Of a stretch of 64,000 bases of DNA, positions 10,701-24,500 are shown one piece after another. The DNA comes from Rapana venosa (lineage: Eukaryota; Mollusca; Gastropoda; Neogastropoda; Muricidae), in the NCBI GenBank assembly GCA_028751875.1, contig CM054157.1, positions 52,477,741 to 52,541,740 on the forward strand, read 5' to 3'. Below the pieces are notes generated by a model, which saw only the letters and a program-made list of their open reading frames with translations, made no database searches and was not told the DNA's origin. Numbering within the stretch: position 1 is the first letter of the stretch; the number at the start of each line of letters is the position of its first letter. A program made the position numbers and the translations under genes.

Positions 10701-13700
10701 CCAGGCCAAATGTCATTCATTTTTTAAAAAAATGCACTATCTCCTGAACCATACACAATCGTTTTCATCACTGTCACTGTCAGGTAAATCTTTAAGTTTT
10801 ATTTGCCCCTTTTTCAGCTGTTTAAAGTTATTGATGCCTTCAACAAGAAGTGTCAGCCATTTTGAACAAGAACTGCCCAAGCAGTCATGCATAAAAACAC
10901 AAAATATGAGCTAAAAAACGATCGTTTTTGCCACGATTTTGCAGCAGGATGTTGCCAAGCAACAGGAGAGTGATCTCCACTAATTTTGGAGTTCTTTCCC
11001 TTTAACTGCAGTCAAGGAAGCAGGCTTGTTTACTTCGGTTCGACACCCAGGAAATGTTCCGGGTTGTAGGCGTATAGAGTGCACATTTAGCCCCGGAAAA
11101 TTTCCGGGGTGGGGCAGTCTAGTGGTTAAGAGTCCTGTAAGAAATTGAACTCTATTTTCAGTTTCAATGTTTGAAGTTTTGGATAACGACAGAGTGGCAG
11201 TTTTTTCTGATTTTTCTTTTTCTTTTTCTTTTTAAATAGGTGGTGTATTCCTCTTCCAAGGCAGCCAAACTGTGTGTGGAAAAATTGAACAGGACATCCA
11301 AGATGGGGAACATCATGAACGTCTTTGTCGACACATTTGGTAAGTGATTGCATTGTGTGGTATAGCACTTACAGTTGCAGCAGATTTCTTTACGTGAAAT
11401 TCAGGCTGCTGGCCGTGGGGAGAGCGCTTCGCCACAAGACCAGCGCCACCCATTCATTTTTTTTCTTTTGCCGTCTACATGTGTATTTGTTTCCCTATGA
11501 CAGTGGCTTTTAACCCTTTGCTGGGCACAGCAAAATCATTTGTTCACTTCCTGCTGGGCAAGCAAAATGGAGGTGGATGGCCTCTGAGTGGGTGGGTGTA
11601 TTTAACATGCAATAACTCCACAATGGTTTAATGGATTTTAATGAAATAAAAACAGCAAAATGCAGAAATGAATAAAGAAACTGCTATTTGCTATTGTGTG
11701 TTGTTGTTATTTTTTTTAAAAAGAATTATAATGCATAAACACACAAGGTCATTGATCGGTTTGTATGTGTCACAGTTAGTGTTGCAATAGCTTTGGAATG
11801 CATGCATGGATTTTGATAAAATAAAAAGTAAAACATTCAGAAACAATTACAGAAGAAAAGTTTTCAACCTACTGTTGTGTTTTTAGTTTTTTTTATGAAT
11901 GATGTACGAAAACATGAAACATTCCGACGGTCGCCATTTTGTTTGCCAACGATCGCCGACGATCGCGATGCATGTTAACTTTACAGTTCGAGCCGCTACC
12001 ATAACAAAAGTCCCAAATAGCAATCAATTCACAAAATATATCAAGTTGTGAACCATTGCCAAACTCGAAATCGGCGATAATTTCCCCAATTCTATGAGCA
12101 GAATTCAAAACGCGCATCGGCCGAGTTAGATTTGACGATCGATTTACGTCTCGAACTTCGTTGTTGTCAAAGCCGTCTTTCTCACTTCAATCAACAAAGT
12201 CAGAAGCGCACACACTACTCAGATCGCTTACATCGATATTTGAGCCTGGATACACATCTCACAGCGTCATATTTTCGGCATGAAAGCCATAAAAACGATC
12301 GTACATGTCGGATTCGAAGATAGCGTCCATCTTGGGAAAAATTGCGATTTTTTTCCTCCAAAACTTGCCACAAACACATTCCAACCGCCGCCATTTGCAA
12401 TGTACATGCGGAAGTCACGTGGGCAGTCTCGTTGCTTCTATTTTGACGAGATTTGAAGCGAGATTGGCGGGAATTTCGAATGTATGAACGCACTGAAGTG
12501 ACGGTCACGACGCCGGCCGTTTTTGGCCGTTGTGCCCAAGGATAGGTTCGGACGTTTTGGGACGCTATGCCCAGCAAAGGGTTAAAAAAATCATTATTAT
12601 TACTTTAATTCTTTTCTTTTACTGAATTTTGCCAGGGACAACTCTCTTGGTGTAGGTTCCTTTACGTGTGCTATATGCATGTTGCACATGGGACTTTGGT
12701 ATATCGTCTCATCCTGAAGACTAGTACCCAGACCACCACTCACTGTGTAGTAGAAAGAGGAGAAGTTCGGGTACAATTGGGGATCGAACCACCTCACACT
12801 TGGAACTCGGCTTTCTAGGCCTGTGCGTTACCTCTAGACCATGATCCACCAGATCTCTGTTTTGTTTTGTTTTCAGAATGGGACTATTACGCTGCTGTAT
12901 AACTCATAGTCTTCATAGTAGATCATTGTAGAGTACACATACTTCTGAGTCACCACTTTTCATATCTTGTAGAGTACACGGACTACGTAATTATCAAATT
13001 GGTTCAATTCATGTCACCCTTGATCGTGTGCTTTTTGTTTTAGTTTTTGTATGTTTGTGGGGTTTGGGTTTTTTTATTTATTCAGTTGTTTGTTTTTTAT
13101 CAGGGTGTTTCATAGTGACATGCAGAGAGAAAAAAATCTCTGCTAAAAAAATGCCTCGAAAGAAGGGAATACAGAACATGTGTGCACTAGTCGCAAGCAC
13201 TCACACGCGTCTGTATACTCCTAAACACACACACACACACACACACTTTTCCCACACGGACTGACAAAGTTCCACTTTGGCACAGGCAAGGAGCGTTCCA
13301 AGTTGATCGAAGAGAAGATCGCGGAGCGTCCCAAGATCGACTTCGCCGGCCCTTCCAAGAGAGACCGGGGCAGCAGGAAAGCCTTCGGCAAGGAGGCCTA
13401 CGAACCTGTGGATGACTACGAATACAATGGAGGCAGTTCCGGGGCAAGCATGTATAACTACGCCCAGTCGGAGAGCGGCTACAGCGGTGGGCCGAATGAC
13501 ATGGGTCATGCGAGTGACATGGGTCACATGGGCGACATGGGTCACTCCAACGACATGAGTTACTCTTCAGGGACACCCTTCAGCCAGTCGACTTACACCC
13601 CGGGGAGCATGTACGGGGGGGAGGTGCACAATCAGGGCTTCACCCCGGCCAGTGACACAGGCTACGGCCACCACCATCACCACCACCACCATCAGCAGCA

Positions 13701-16700
13701 TCACCATCCCCATCATCACCCGCCATCACATTCCCATCATCACCACCATCATCACCACTCACAGCAACAACAACAGCAGCAGCACTACCAGTCGTCATCG
13801 TCGTCGTCGTCGTCGCGGTACGACATGCCTCCCCCTCCGGCCTCCCAGCCCCCTCCCCCGCAGTTCAACAACAGCTTTGTCAACTTTGACCCCATGGTGC
13901 CCCCTCCCCCCCTTCCCCCGGAATCCATCCAATCCATGTCCACGCCCGGCAGCCAGTACCAGGCCACGCCCCAACAGGCCTCCGCCACGCCGGACTTTTA
14001 TCACCAGGACCGCGAACACGGTCGTGACGGCCACGATCGCTACAGGAACCGTCACCATCACGACAGAGACTTTGACCGCGGTAGCGGCGACCGAGATCGA
14101 GATCGCCATAGAGACTGGAACCATAGTGACCAGACCGTGGAGCCGGACAGGCACAGAAACTCTCACGGGAACGGTGACAGAGGTGGGGAGACGGGGAAGG
14201 GGGCGGCGGAGGTCAGTGAGGAGGGCTCAAGGGTCGCGGGTCAGAACTCCAAAGCGCCGGAGACAGACATGCGGCCTCCGAGTCCGGAGCCGGTGGTGGT
14301 GGAGAAGACCCACTCGGAGAGCTTGGAGTCGCGCATCCAGTCCTTGCTGCGGATGGGGTCCACAGAGGAGGACGATACCAGCCACTCCAACCGCTCTCAG
14401 GAGTTGGCCCACACCACCACCCCCAGCACCCCCCACACCCCCTCCACCCCCTCGGACGCCGCCCGCCTCCACCACAGCTGGTCCCAGCCGCCGGCCGCCA
14501 GCTCGGCCGTCGCCCTGGACAACGGCCCCCCTCCTCCTCCCCTCCCTGTCACCACCCCGACCGCTGCCAAAGAGGACGGCAAGGACGGTAGCGGTAGTGA
14601 CATGGACGTGGACAACGATGACGACGACGACGACGACGACCGCATGAGCCTGTCGTCCATTAGCAGCGGCGAGGAGAAGCTGCAGGTGAACCCCCCTGTC
14701 AACGCCAACCTCAACTCCTCGGGGATGGGGCCCAGCTTCCACAACGCGTGGCAGCAGTCGCAGACCAACGGATCCTTCCGCTTCGGCCCCGGATTCAACT
14801 GCGGAGCCGGATTCGCCAACGGTCCGTTTGATGCCAGCGTCAATTCCATGGTGCCGGACAGTCTGCGAGAGCAGACGTCGCAGGTGGAGGAGGACTTGAA
14901 GAAGTTTGAGGACGAGAGCCTGAAGCAGAGTCGTAAATTCGCCACGGTGCTGAACGCCTTCATCAAGGAGCTCAAGGCCGTCATGCAGAAGGACTTGTGC
15001 AAGAAAATGGTGGAGGTCTCCGCCTTCAAAACGCTGGAGACCTGGTACGATTCCGAGGCGCAAAAGGTGAAGGTGAGTTTTGAGGTTAATTGAGGGTTTT
15101 TTTCTTCTTTTTTTGTGTGTTGTTTTGTGTTGTTTTGTTTGAAGGTTGTGGTTTGAAGTTTGAAAGTGAGGTGTTCAGGCTTGACAGATTTCTGCCTTGC
15201 AGTAGGAATTGGGCTTTTCAGTTAGTGGTGTGGCCGTTTTATCAAGTTGGTAGTGAGCGTTTTAGAATTTATTGAGGAGGCTTATCACTGCAAGGTAATC
15301 TTCTTTTGTTATATATGAATAAGTAATCTGAAGCCAAGGATATCAGTCACCTGATTAGGAATTAGGCGACTCCTTTTGTCCAGTGATGAGAAGAATTGAA
15401 AGAAACCAAAATGGTCCACGATTCTGAGTGAGATTGATCATCACTTTTGTGATTGAATTTTAAAAAATGTGACTTTCTGCTTTAGGATCTTTTTTGAGAC
15501 TTTGTAAGTGTGAATAAAAATTTTCCATTGTCTAGGGGCTTTGCTTTCTAACTTTTGTTGAACAGCTTTTAAATCCCTGTCATATTTTCCATCCTTTTTT
15601 TCTTCTCATCTCTGTGTATATTGAATTGTTTTTTTCTTTCATACATCTTCATGTGGTTCCTGTTAGTATACTGCTGTTCATGTGTCACTGTGGATGCTTG
15701 CTTTAAATTCTGTTCCAAACACGATTACCAACATATGTAGTTCATGTAAGTTACAGACTGTCTGCCTTGATGATACATGTTACTTTATAAGTTTGAAACA
15801 CAATTGTCTACAGACAAAAAGCTGATCATATTTCATATTGCAGTAATTTTTTTATTTTTTTTTATCTGTGGTGCATAGCAGGTAGTTTGCAGTTATGTGA
15901 TGCCTTCATCAGGAAGTTAAATTAGAAATTTACATTTTCACTTCATGATCACAAAGTTATAAAAAAAAAAAGTTACCACAAGCTCATGAATGAAAGTGAC
16001 TCATAAGATTAAGCTCTTGACAGTTTTTTTTTGGTGTGTGTTTGTTTTGTTGTTGTTTTGTTCAAAGTTTTGTTTTGTTTTGTGTGGTTTTGGGGGGTTT
16101 TTTTGGTTTTTTTTAAGATTTTGACTACAAAAAGTTTTCCCCACTTTTTTTTTTTGGGGGGGGGGGGGGGCATAAAAATCACTGTTCTTACAAAATACCA
16201 GTTTAAGCATAGTCTTGAAAGGAAGGGAGCCTCGCCAAGTAAGAAAAAGGGGAGAAAGAAAAAATGCAGTAGATCATAACGGCCGCATGTGTATAGTCTA
16301 AAGTATAACGGTACAGATACAGTATGATTCAAGACCAGATTTCTTTAAATTCTTTTCTCCCCTCATATTGTCTGACCTTTTTCATTCTTTTTTTTTTTTT
16401 CTCCTCAAAATCTCAGAATTCTTTCTCCTTTTTTTCCCCCCTCACATATTCTCAGAATTTTTTTTGTTTTTTAAATCCTTTTTTCCCTCCTCCTCAAATT
16501 ATCACATTTCTTCCATCTTTCCTTTCCCTCTCAAATAACTCCTGCATCCAGACTTTTCAGATAGCGAAAATTGTCCCATTTTTCGCCAGCAACCCGAGAA
16601 GCCGGTGACCGAGCCGGAAAAGCCGACCAAGCCGGTGGTAAAGAGCAGCACAGACGGCGTGAGTTCCACCATCGCCTCGCTCTTCGAGTCGCGCCATCCG

Positions 16701-19700
16701 TGGACCAAAGACGGAGGCGGGCTGGAGAACAACTATGGCGGCTTCTCCGGGGGCTTCTCCGGGGGCGGGCTCCTGGGAATTCGGGGCGGCATGCCCCAGC
16801 TCCCGTCGTTCAAGGTCAGTCTGTACAAGTGGAGGTTTTGGGGTGGGGTGGGGGGGGGGGGGGGGGGTTTCTCACAGGAAAAATGATGTTCTTGAGATTT
16901 GTTCTGAATGGGAAAAACTGAAAACACAATTTTTTTTTTTGTTTTTTAGTTTTTGGGGTTGGTTGGTGGTGGTTTGTTTTTTTTTTTGGGGGGGGGGGGG
17001 GGTGATGATATGATGTTCTTGAGATTTGTATAGAATGGGAAAAACTGAAAACACAATTTTGTTTTTGGGGTGGTTGCTTTTTTTTTTGGCGAGGGGGGGG
17101 GGGGGAGAGCAAAGGGTTTAGTGTGTAAACAGTTTTCATTATCTCAAAATAACTTTTTATCAGAGGGTTGGATGGGGAGATATTTGTTTAACAGCAGTTT
17201 TTATTAAACAATTTTAAATATTTCAAAATAACTTTTTGGGGGGTGGGGGAGGGGGGTGTTTAAAAGCAGTTTTTATTATTTAAAAAAAGGGTTGTTTTTT
17301 TCTGTTTTTTTAAAGACATCCAGTTTGATATTCTCGTCAATTAGGGAAGAAAGGGCAGGGCTGAGAATGGAACCCAGAACTTCACAGTTTACTTGTTAAG
17401 CAGGTCAACATCTTAGCCGTCCTGCCACCTTCCTTTTTGCTGGGTTAATGAATTCTTTTTACTTATCATGCACGTTAAATGTCTCCGTCATGTGCTTTAT
17501 CAGTGACAGTTCCATGATTTCCTTGTGCACAGAAAAAGTTCCCGGGTACACCTGCTGCTGCTGAGAACGACAAGCGAAAGACGGAGGACAAAGAAGAAGA
17601 AGAAACCAGAGAAGCGGAGGAGGCAGAGTCTGGTAAGAAATGTGGAATCATACATTTTCTTTCTTCTTCTTCTTCTTGGATTAGTCATAGGGGTCTTTTG
17701 GTTGGTGTGTTTTTTACCACTTGTGGTCATGGCAGATTTTTCTGTGTGTAAACTTTGAACAGATTTTCCCATAAAGAGTGCTCAGCCCCAAGGGCAGAGA
17801 TATCCTTCAGGCCCCTTTCCTGGGTGTGTATAATTGTTTTGTTATAGGAGTGGCTTTTTCAACAGAATTTTTGCTGCAGACAGTTTCAATTTCATATTGG
17901 TGTGGATTTATTCATGTGTGCAAAATGTACAGCACACGTACAGCTTGAGTTTACTCTCTTAGCTAAAAGTGTAGAACCTGATCTTCTGTCGCGGTCTCAT
18001 AGATGGGTGGAAGAGCCCAGAAGTGGATGTATTAACTGCTAGAGTATTATTTGTCTTTTGTTATCACAGTGAGCATTGCCTAAATTGTATATTTGCAATC
18101 ATCAACGTGCGTGGGCATATAGCTATTTGAAATATTGCTCAGTTTAGGGATTTGTGTTTTCTCATTCCTCGGCCAGAACTCTGAGGTTTACCAGTGGTGA
18201 GATGTTGTGTATGTGATGGGTCAGTTTGCCCACTGCCACCTTCCATCTTTGGGGAAGATGTCTAAAAATGACACCAGTGTGAATGCATTTTTGACCAAAA
18301 TATTGGTCATCCGTTCGTTCTGGTATGCAATGGTCTACACTTCTGAAAGGCAGAACAGGTTTTCAACATGTGTGCAAGATGTTCTGTGTACATTTGCGTA
18401 CAGGGACTCAGTTTATAGTCTCATCCGAAGGACTTTGACATTCAGTTTGATTTTCTCAAACTGGGAAGAAAGGGCAAGGCTGGGAATGGAACCCAGAACC
18501 TCACGGTTTACTTGTTAGGCAGGTGGACGTCTGATCTGTCCTGTCTTCCACCTTCATTCTTTCTGTCATGATCAGTTGTGTTTGCTGTTTCCCCCAGACC
18601 ATGAAGAAGACAAGAAGGCGTCAGACAAGCCCCAGTCTGGGAGCAAGCCTCTTATCTACAGCAGCGACAGCGACGAAGAATCGGACGACGAGAAGGAAGC
18701 CTCTGCCGGTGAGTTTTCTCTTGGTGGCAGCAGAATCTGCTTTACGAATACGTGTATGAACACTCTGTTGTCACCAAAGCATGAGGAATTTATCAGGGTG
18801 ACAAACTTAGTTAAAAAGGCAAATCAAGAGATAAAAATTCATCATTTAAAATGGCGTAAATCAGTATCACAAGTCACAGACAAACTATGTCATATGCTAG
18901 TGGTTAGAACATTGTGCCCGCAACCCGATGACCTGGGTTCGATTCCCGTTCAAGGGGATATTTTCCCCTGGAGGTTAACATCAGTGCAGACTCCACTCTC
19001 CCCAAAAGACTTTCGGATGAGACTATAAACCGAGGCCCCGTGTGTGCGAACGCACGCAGAACATCTTGCACACACATTAAATCCTGTTCCGCTTTTCGTA
19101 AGAGTAGGCCATTGTGTGCCGGTGGTAACAGATGACAGAAGTTACAAAACTGCATACACACGGGGACTGGATGTAAAAAAGCATGTGAGTGCTTATTCCA
19201 TTATCCTCGAAATGAAAGAATAAAAAATATATTTTAAAAAATATATATATATATAAGAACATTTTAATGACATTAACTTATATAAGAACATTTTAATGAC
19301 ACTAACTATATATAAGAACATTTTAATGACACTAACTTCCATGTCCCAACAAGTGCATCTTGACTTGGCAGCCAGTGCACTTGTGAGACATGGTAAGCAG
19401 GTTTATGAGAAGATTGTTCCAGAAAAACCCTGCATAAACCATCACTTTCTTGTGCAAATGTTTTGCGATAGAAAATGTTTAAAAAAACCATTTTAGAAGT
19501 GTGTGATTTGAAGGGAGAGAAAGTGTCTCATTCAAATATGTTTGTGAAATAGGGGGCAGTGGGACTTCTTTTTGTTCTGTGGTAAATGAGTTTTCTTGTA
19601 GACGGATATTGGTCGTTATGATTTTATTAGCCTCTTCTTTGGGCTATATTTCTGAGATTATTTCAAGGGAAATTGATTTCTAAAAAAAATGACTGTGTTT

Positions 19701-20628
19701 TTGAAGAATATACGATGTCTTGGAAGGGATTGTTGAAAGATGTGTAATTTAACAATGAAGGAAAAAAACCTGTTTTTAAAAAAAAATTCAATTCTATTTG
19801 CTTTTTGTGTCATTAGATAGACAGACACTGCATTTGCAGTTTTGAAAGTTAAACACGGGAAATGTACGTCAAGGAAAAGGAGTGCAAAAGTAACAGTTTG
19901 TGAGCATGCTTTCTGTGGAAAATAAAACTGTCGCCTAATTCCATTTTTCAGTGGACGAAGAGGAGGATGAGGAAGAAGAAGAAGAAGAGGAGGAAGAAGA
20001 AGAGAGTGAGGAAGACAGCGATGATGAGGAAGAAGAGGAGGAAGAGTCTGGACTGTCAGGAGCAGAGTCGTCAGAGGAGGAAGAGGAGGAGGAGGAGGAA
20101 GATGTGGAGGTGGAGAAGGAGGAAGACAAGAGCCCTGCGACGACGAAGAAGAAGAAAGTGCAGATCAAGGAAATGGAAGACGAGGAATCCGCCATGTCTG
20201 TGTCTGAAAAGTGAGTCTTTCTGTGGAAACTGTTCGTATTTGTCTGTCCCCCAAGTTGGAATGCTGCTACCGAAATGGTCATTTGGTTGGAGGGGGGGGA
20301 CGGTTGCCGAAGAACAAAAAAAAAAAAAACAATAAAAAGGAATGCAATCCTTTTTTCTTTTTAGGTCAGATTCTCAGTTGTTTCCTGTCAGCAACTGCGA
20401 TGGGATAGAATCGCGTGCACAGTCTCGGGGATACTGAATAGGGAATCTTTGTTTTCCTACTTGCTATTGTGATGGACAAGAAATGTAACCTGAAATCTGC
20501 CCAACTGTTGTCCTTTTTAAGGTAGAGTTTTTGTAGTGTGTTTTTTGCACATCATGTCATTTGTTTGCTTTGCTACATATTCTTAGTCTTTGCATGCGCC
20601 ACCCCCCCTTCCCCCCCCCCCCCCCTCC

Positions 20629-20661
<33 letters not shown>

Positions 20662-21482
20662 ACACACACACCCCACACCCCTTCCAAAAACACCTCATTC
20701 TCCCTTTCCAAAAAAAGCAAACCAGCCAACGAAACCAAACCAAAATTTAATTTTTTTAAAAATTAAAAAATTTGAAGTCATTCATACAGTACACATCACA
20801 AATTTGAATAAATGCTGTTATTAGCTAATAGGATGAGATTGTCATCAGTCATGAAAATCGCTTAGCATATCAACCTGCACTCTGCTTTTAACTCTTAGTG
20901 GGGGAAAAAACCCAGCTGTGATATTCTGACACAGAGACTGAATGCGGAGAAATCGGCAACAGCGCTGAAAAATACTTGGAGCTGAAGAGAGTTCTTCAGT
21001 CAGAAATTTTAAGGAGGAAAAAAAATCCTCAGAAGTCGGAGTATGGCTGTATTTGTGGCAAGATGCTTGAAAACAGTCGCACACACAAACTTTGTCCTCC
21101 AGTGCGTACTTACAATCTCAGTGATTCCCAGGTGAGATGAGTGAGTCAAGAGTGTACATCCAGGGTGACCCCCCAGGGTGTTAAACTGGGGAACGCCCAA
21201 GACATTTCTTTCAATTGATTGTGTTTTATTTTTATTTCTACAGAGAAGAGGAGGAGGCAGAGAAAGAGGAGGAAAAGGCGGACACGAGCAGTGAAGAGGA
21301 ATCTGATGTGGACGTTGAGGATGACGAGGAGGAGGAGGTCTCTGACCAGAAGACATCCTCTCCCCTGAAGGCTGTTTCTCCGTATGTTTCTCCATCCGTT
21401 CTTTGTGTGTGTGTGTGGAGCGTGTGTAAGTGTGTGTGTAAGTGTGTGTGTGTGTAAGTAAGTGTGTGTAAGTGTGTGTGTG

Positions 21483-21516
<34 letters not shown>

Positions 21517-24500
21517 AGCCTAGTTGCCAGAGATTCAGATTTATGATTTGCCAGTAACTGGGGGCTCCACACACACACACACACACACACATCGGTTTTG
21601 AGATCGTAGCGCTCGCGACCTAGTTCTCTACCCCCCCCCTTCCATGGTATCAATGTGAAGGTCATTCACTGACCTACTTTCTGACAACACTTGTCAAAGG
21701 ATAACTTCACTCACGGAAACACACGAAGAGTGAATCCGAAGGAACCCGAGAGGCATTTACTGATGGCATACGGTTGAGTCGAAGTCTCTGATTGGCTCCT
21801 GTCCGTAAAAAAATAACTGATTGGTTCTAAGAGTCACGTGACTTTTATCCAAGATGGCGGTTGTTTTCTTCCTGAGTTCGATCAACACTCGAGTCGGACC
21901 GGTTTTTTAGCCAAAGTTTTTTACTGAAAGTCTCAAAAATGCCAAAATATGCCGAAAACAAGTGTTGGACTGTCAATGCCTTCAGCAGACAGAATAGAAA
22001 ATGGAGGAAACGGAAAATAGACTGACGATCGCCAGCTGAAGTGGTGACCGACTTTTGCCGTGCTGTGCACATCAACTTGCGATGTCGTCAATAGCTACTC
22101 GCTTACTTCTCTGATGTGATAATTGGAAATTTTTCTCCATAAAACGTGTATCAATGGCTGGCACCGACACTAGTTATGATAAAGATCCGTTGCGCAAGAA
22201 AAATTAACCGATCCGCGAGCCGCAACTTTTCAAACGATCGCAGAATATCGTCATTGATGTGTCAACATTAGAAAGTTTGGTGACAATGTAACTGTGCACA
22301 AAGTGTTATAAACTGGGAGCCTAAGGTAGACAAACTTGAATAGCTACATTTTCCATCGATTTATATATGTTTTGGGAATGTAGCTGACGATTCTTTTCCT
22401 ATCAAGTTATTTGTTGTTGGAACTTAGAAAGCATACAGTAGTTTATTTTTACTAGGGCTATTCAGTATTCAACACCCCCTTCCCCCCCCCCCCCCCCCCC
22501 CCCCCCTCTCACTTTTTCTCACTTCCCTATTCCGCCCCCCCACCCCCACCCCAATCCCCCCTCCCCTCCCTCCCAGTCACCCCCCCCCCCCCCCCCCACC
22601 CAAAAACTTTCTCCCCCCCCCAACCCCCTCCCCATTCTGCTTGTACACTTTTTTTTTTTTCGTTGCTGTTTTCAGGCACTTAATTTATGTAATTTATAAT
22701 TTTTTAGTGTTAAAGTGTTGTTAAGAAAACTTTTTGTGCTGTCAACAACAATTGTGTGCATCTGTGTCATTTGTGTGTGTGTGTGTGTGTTGTGCATTCA
22801 AATTGGCATATTATGGGTTTTTCAATTGATATCATAATTTGTTTCTTATTTGAATATCTAGTAAGTAGTATAATAAATTTTATAAACATGCAGATATGGC
22901 ATGTCCGCTCACTCGCACATACACAAACACTGCATAAAAGAACACACATTTATGATGTTTTCACATCATTAGTCCATCAGCATACATTATTTTAATTGGC
23001 TGCAGAAAGAGGCCAAGGATTGAATACTTTGTATTGTCTTCTGGAGTCCTGTTCCACCACCATCTCTTTCCACACACATATTTCTTCCCTGCCTCTTTTC
23101 TTTTTAGCTCACTTTCCAACTCTCCTGTACTTTCCATTTTCACACAGTTTATTGTTTTGCATTCTGCTTTGTATTCTCACACATTTTATTATTTTTATCT
23201 ATCTCACTTTATAATATATATTGATATTTATATAAAGATCTACATTCAAAGCTGAGATGAACATATAACAAGGAAAGAGTCGGCATGCAGTTGGAGGTGA
23301 GGTACTTTTCCTGCAACATAGTGCTTGCTGGTCTGGATTTTGTGGCAGGGAGCAATGCAGAAGTGTTTGTAGAGAAATCAGACATTCTCAGGGTGAAAAC
23401 AGCCACTAGAAAAATCCTCTGATAGGGCCAGAGAAAAGAGGGGGGGAAAATAGAAACTGTAAGACATGCGGAACGTGAACATAGCCAGGCACACAAGGGG
23501 GGGTGTATGCCCCAGGAGCCTCCTGAAAAATTTTATTTTATAAGAAAAAACTGTCTGTAATCACTCAGTAGTGTTGGCCTAATGTTATTTTACCATGCAA
23601 AATTTATTTGGAATGTTTAATCATGAGTTTTATTGATTAAATTGTTAACTAAATCTTTACGGGCGTTTTTCTCAAAACTGGTTTTTTCAGCTGGGTCAGT
23701 CGTTTGGCCCACCTGTAACTTCTGACCTAATGGAAATAATCTAATCAAATTTGGCATGCTGGTTTAGAAAACATCTGCTGAGTGCAATGAGAGTGTTTGA
23801 GCTCTGTAGCTGTTATAGTTTTTAAATATCAAATGATATAAACAAAAAAACGGGAATGAAAATTTTGGGGCATATTTGGAGAAGACAGAAAACACCATTT
23901 TATTAACTAAAACATAACTTTTTTGTGATCATTGCTCACAGTGATATCAAATCAAACTGGAAAAATTATAAACACCATTATGTAATGCATATTTTGAAAG
24001 TAGCAGATGGGCTAAACAGCAACCCATATTTTTTTTGAAAAATTATCACATTATCATATCTGTTTGACTTACATATTTCAAACTTGGCACAGATAGCCAT
24101 ATTAATGCACTTAGCATGTGTACCAAATTTCATTGAGATATCTATACTAGTTCCTGAGAAACGAAAATTTGCAAAAAGTGACGCAGTGGTCCACCTTCAA
24201 TCCCCAACAACTAACAAGTCCCTTGGATGAGGTTATAACCAGAGGTCTCATGTGCTAACACGCAGATTTTTTTTCCACACCTGTCAAAAAACTTGATCCA
24301 TCTTGTGAAGAAGACGAGGCCAACCTTGGTAGCTAGCATGGATGATAACAGACATACCCAGCATGCCATATAACTCTTGAGAGAGGTGGGCTCTCCCAGG
24401 TTCAGCCTGCCTAAGACTCGCTCTGCCTGAAGTAAATACTGGGTGCACTGGCCCTCCAGAAAAATTGAGTCATAGGAATGTCAACCAGTCATAACTGTAC

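Noticed and set aside
13652..14647. 331-residue plus-strand frame rich in Thr/Arg/Pro
   Set aside because: Alternative frame over His/Gln/Ser codon runs; the real frame is fixed by the splice phases and conserved blocks.
14227..15063. 278-residue minus-strand frame
   Set aside because: Antisense shadow of SETD1 exon 5, whose GC-rich codon pattern keeps the opposite strand open.
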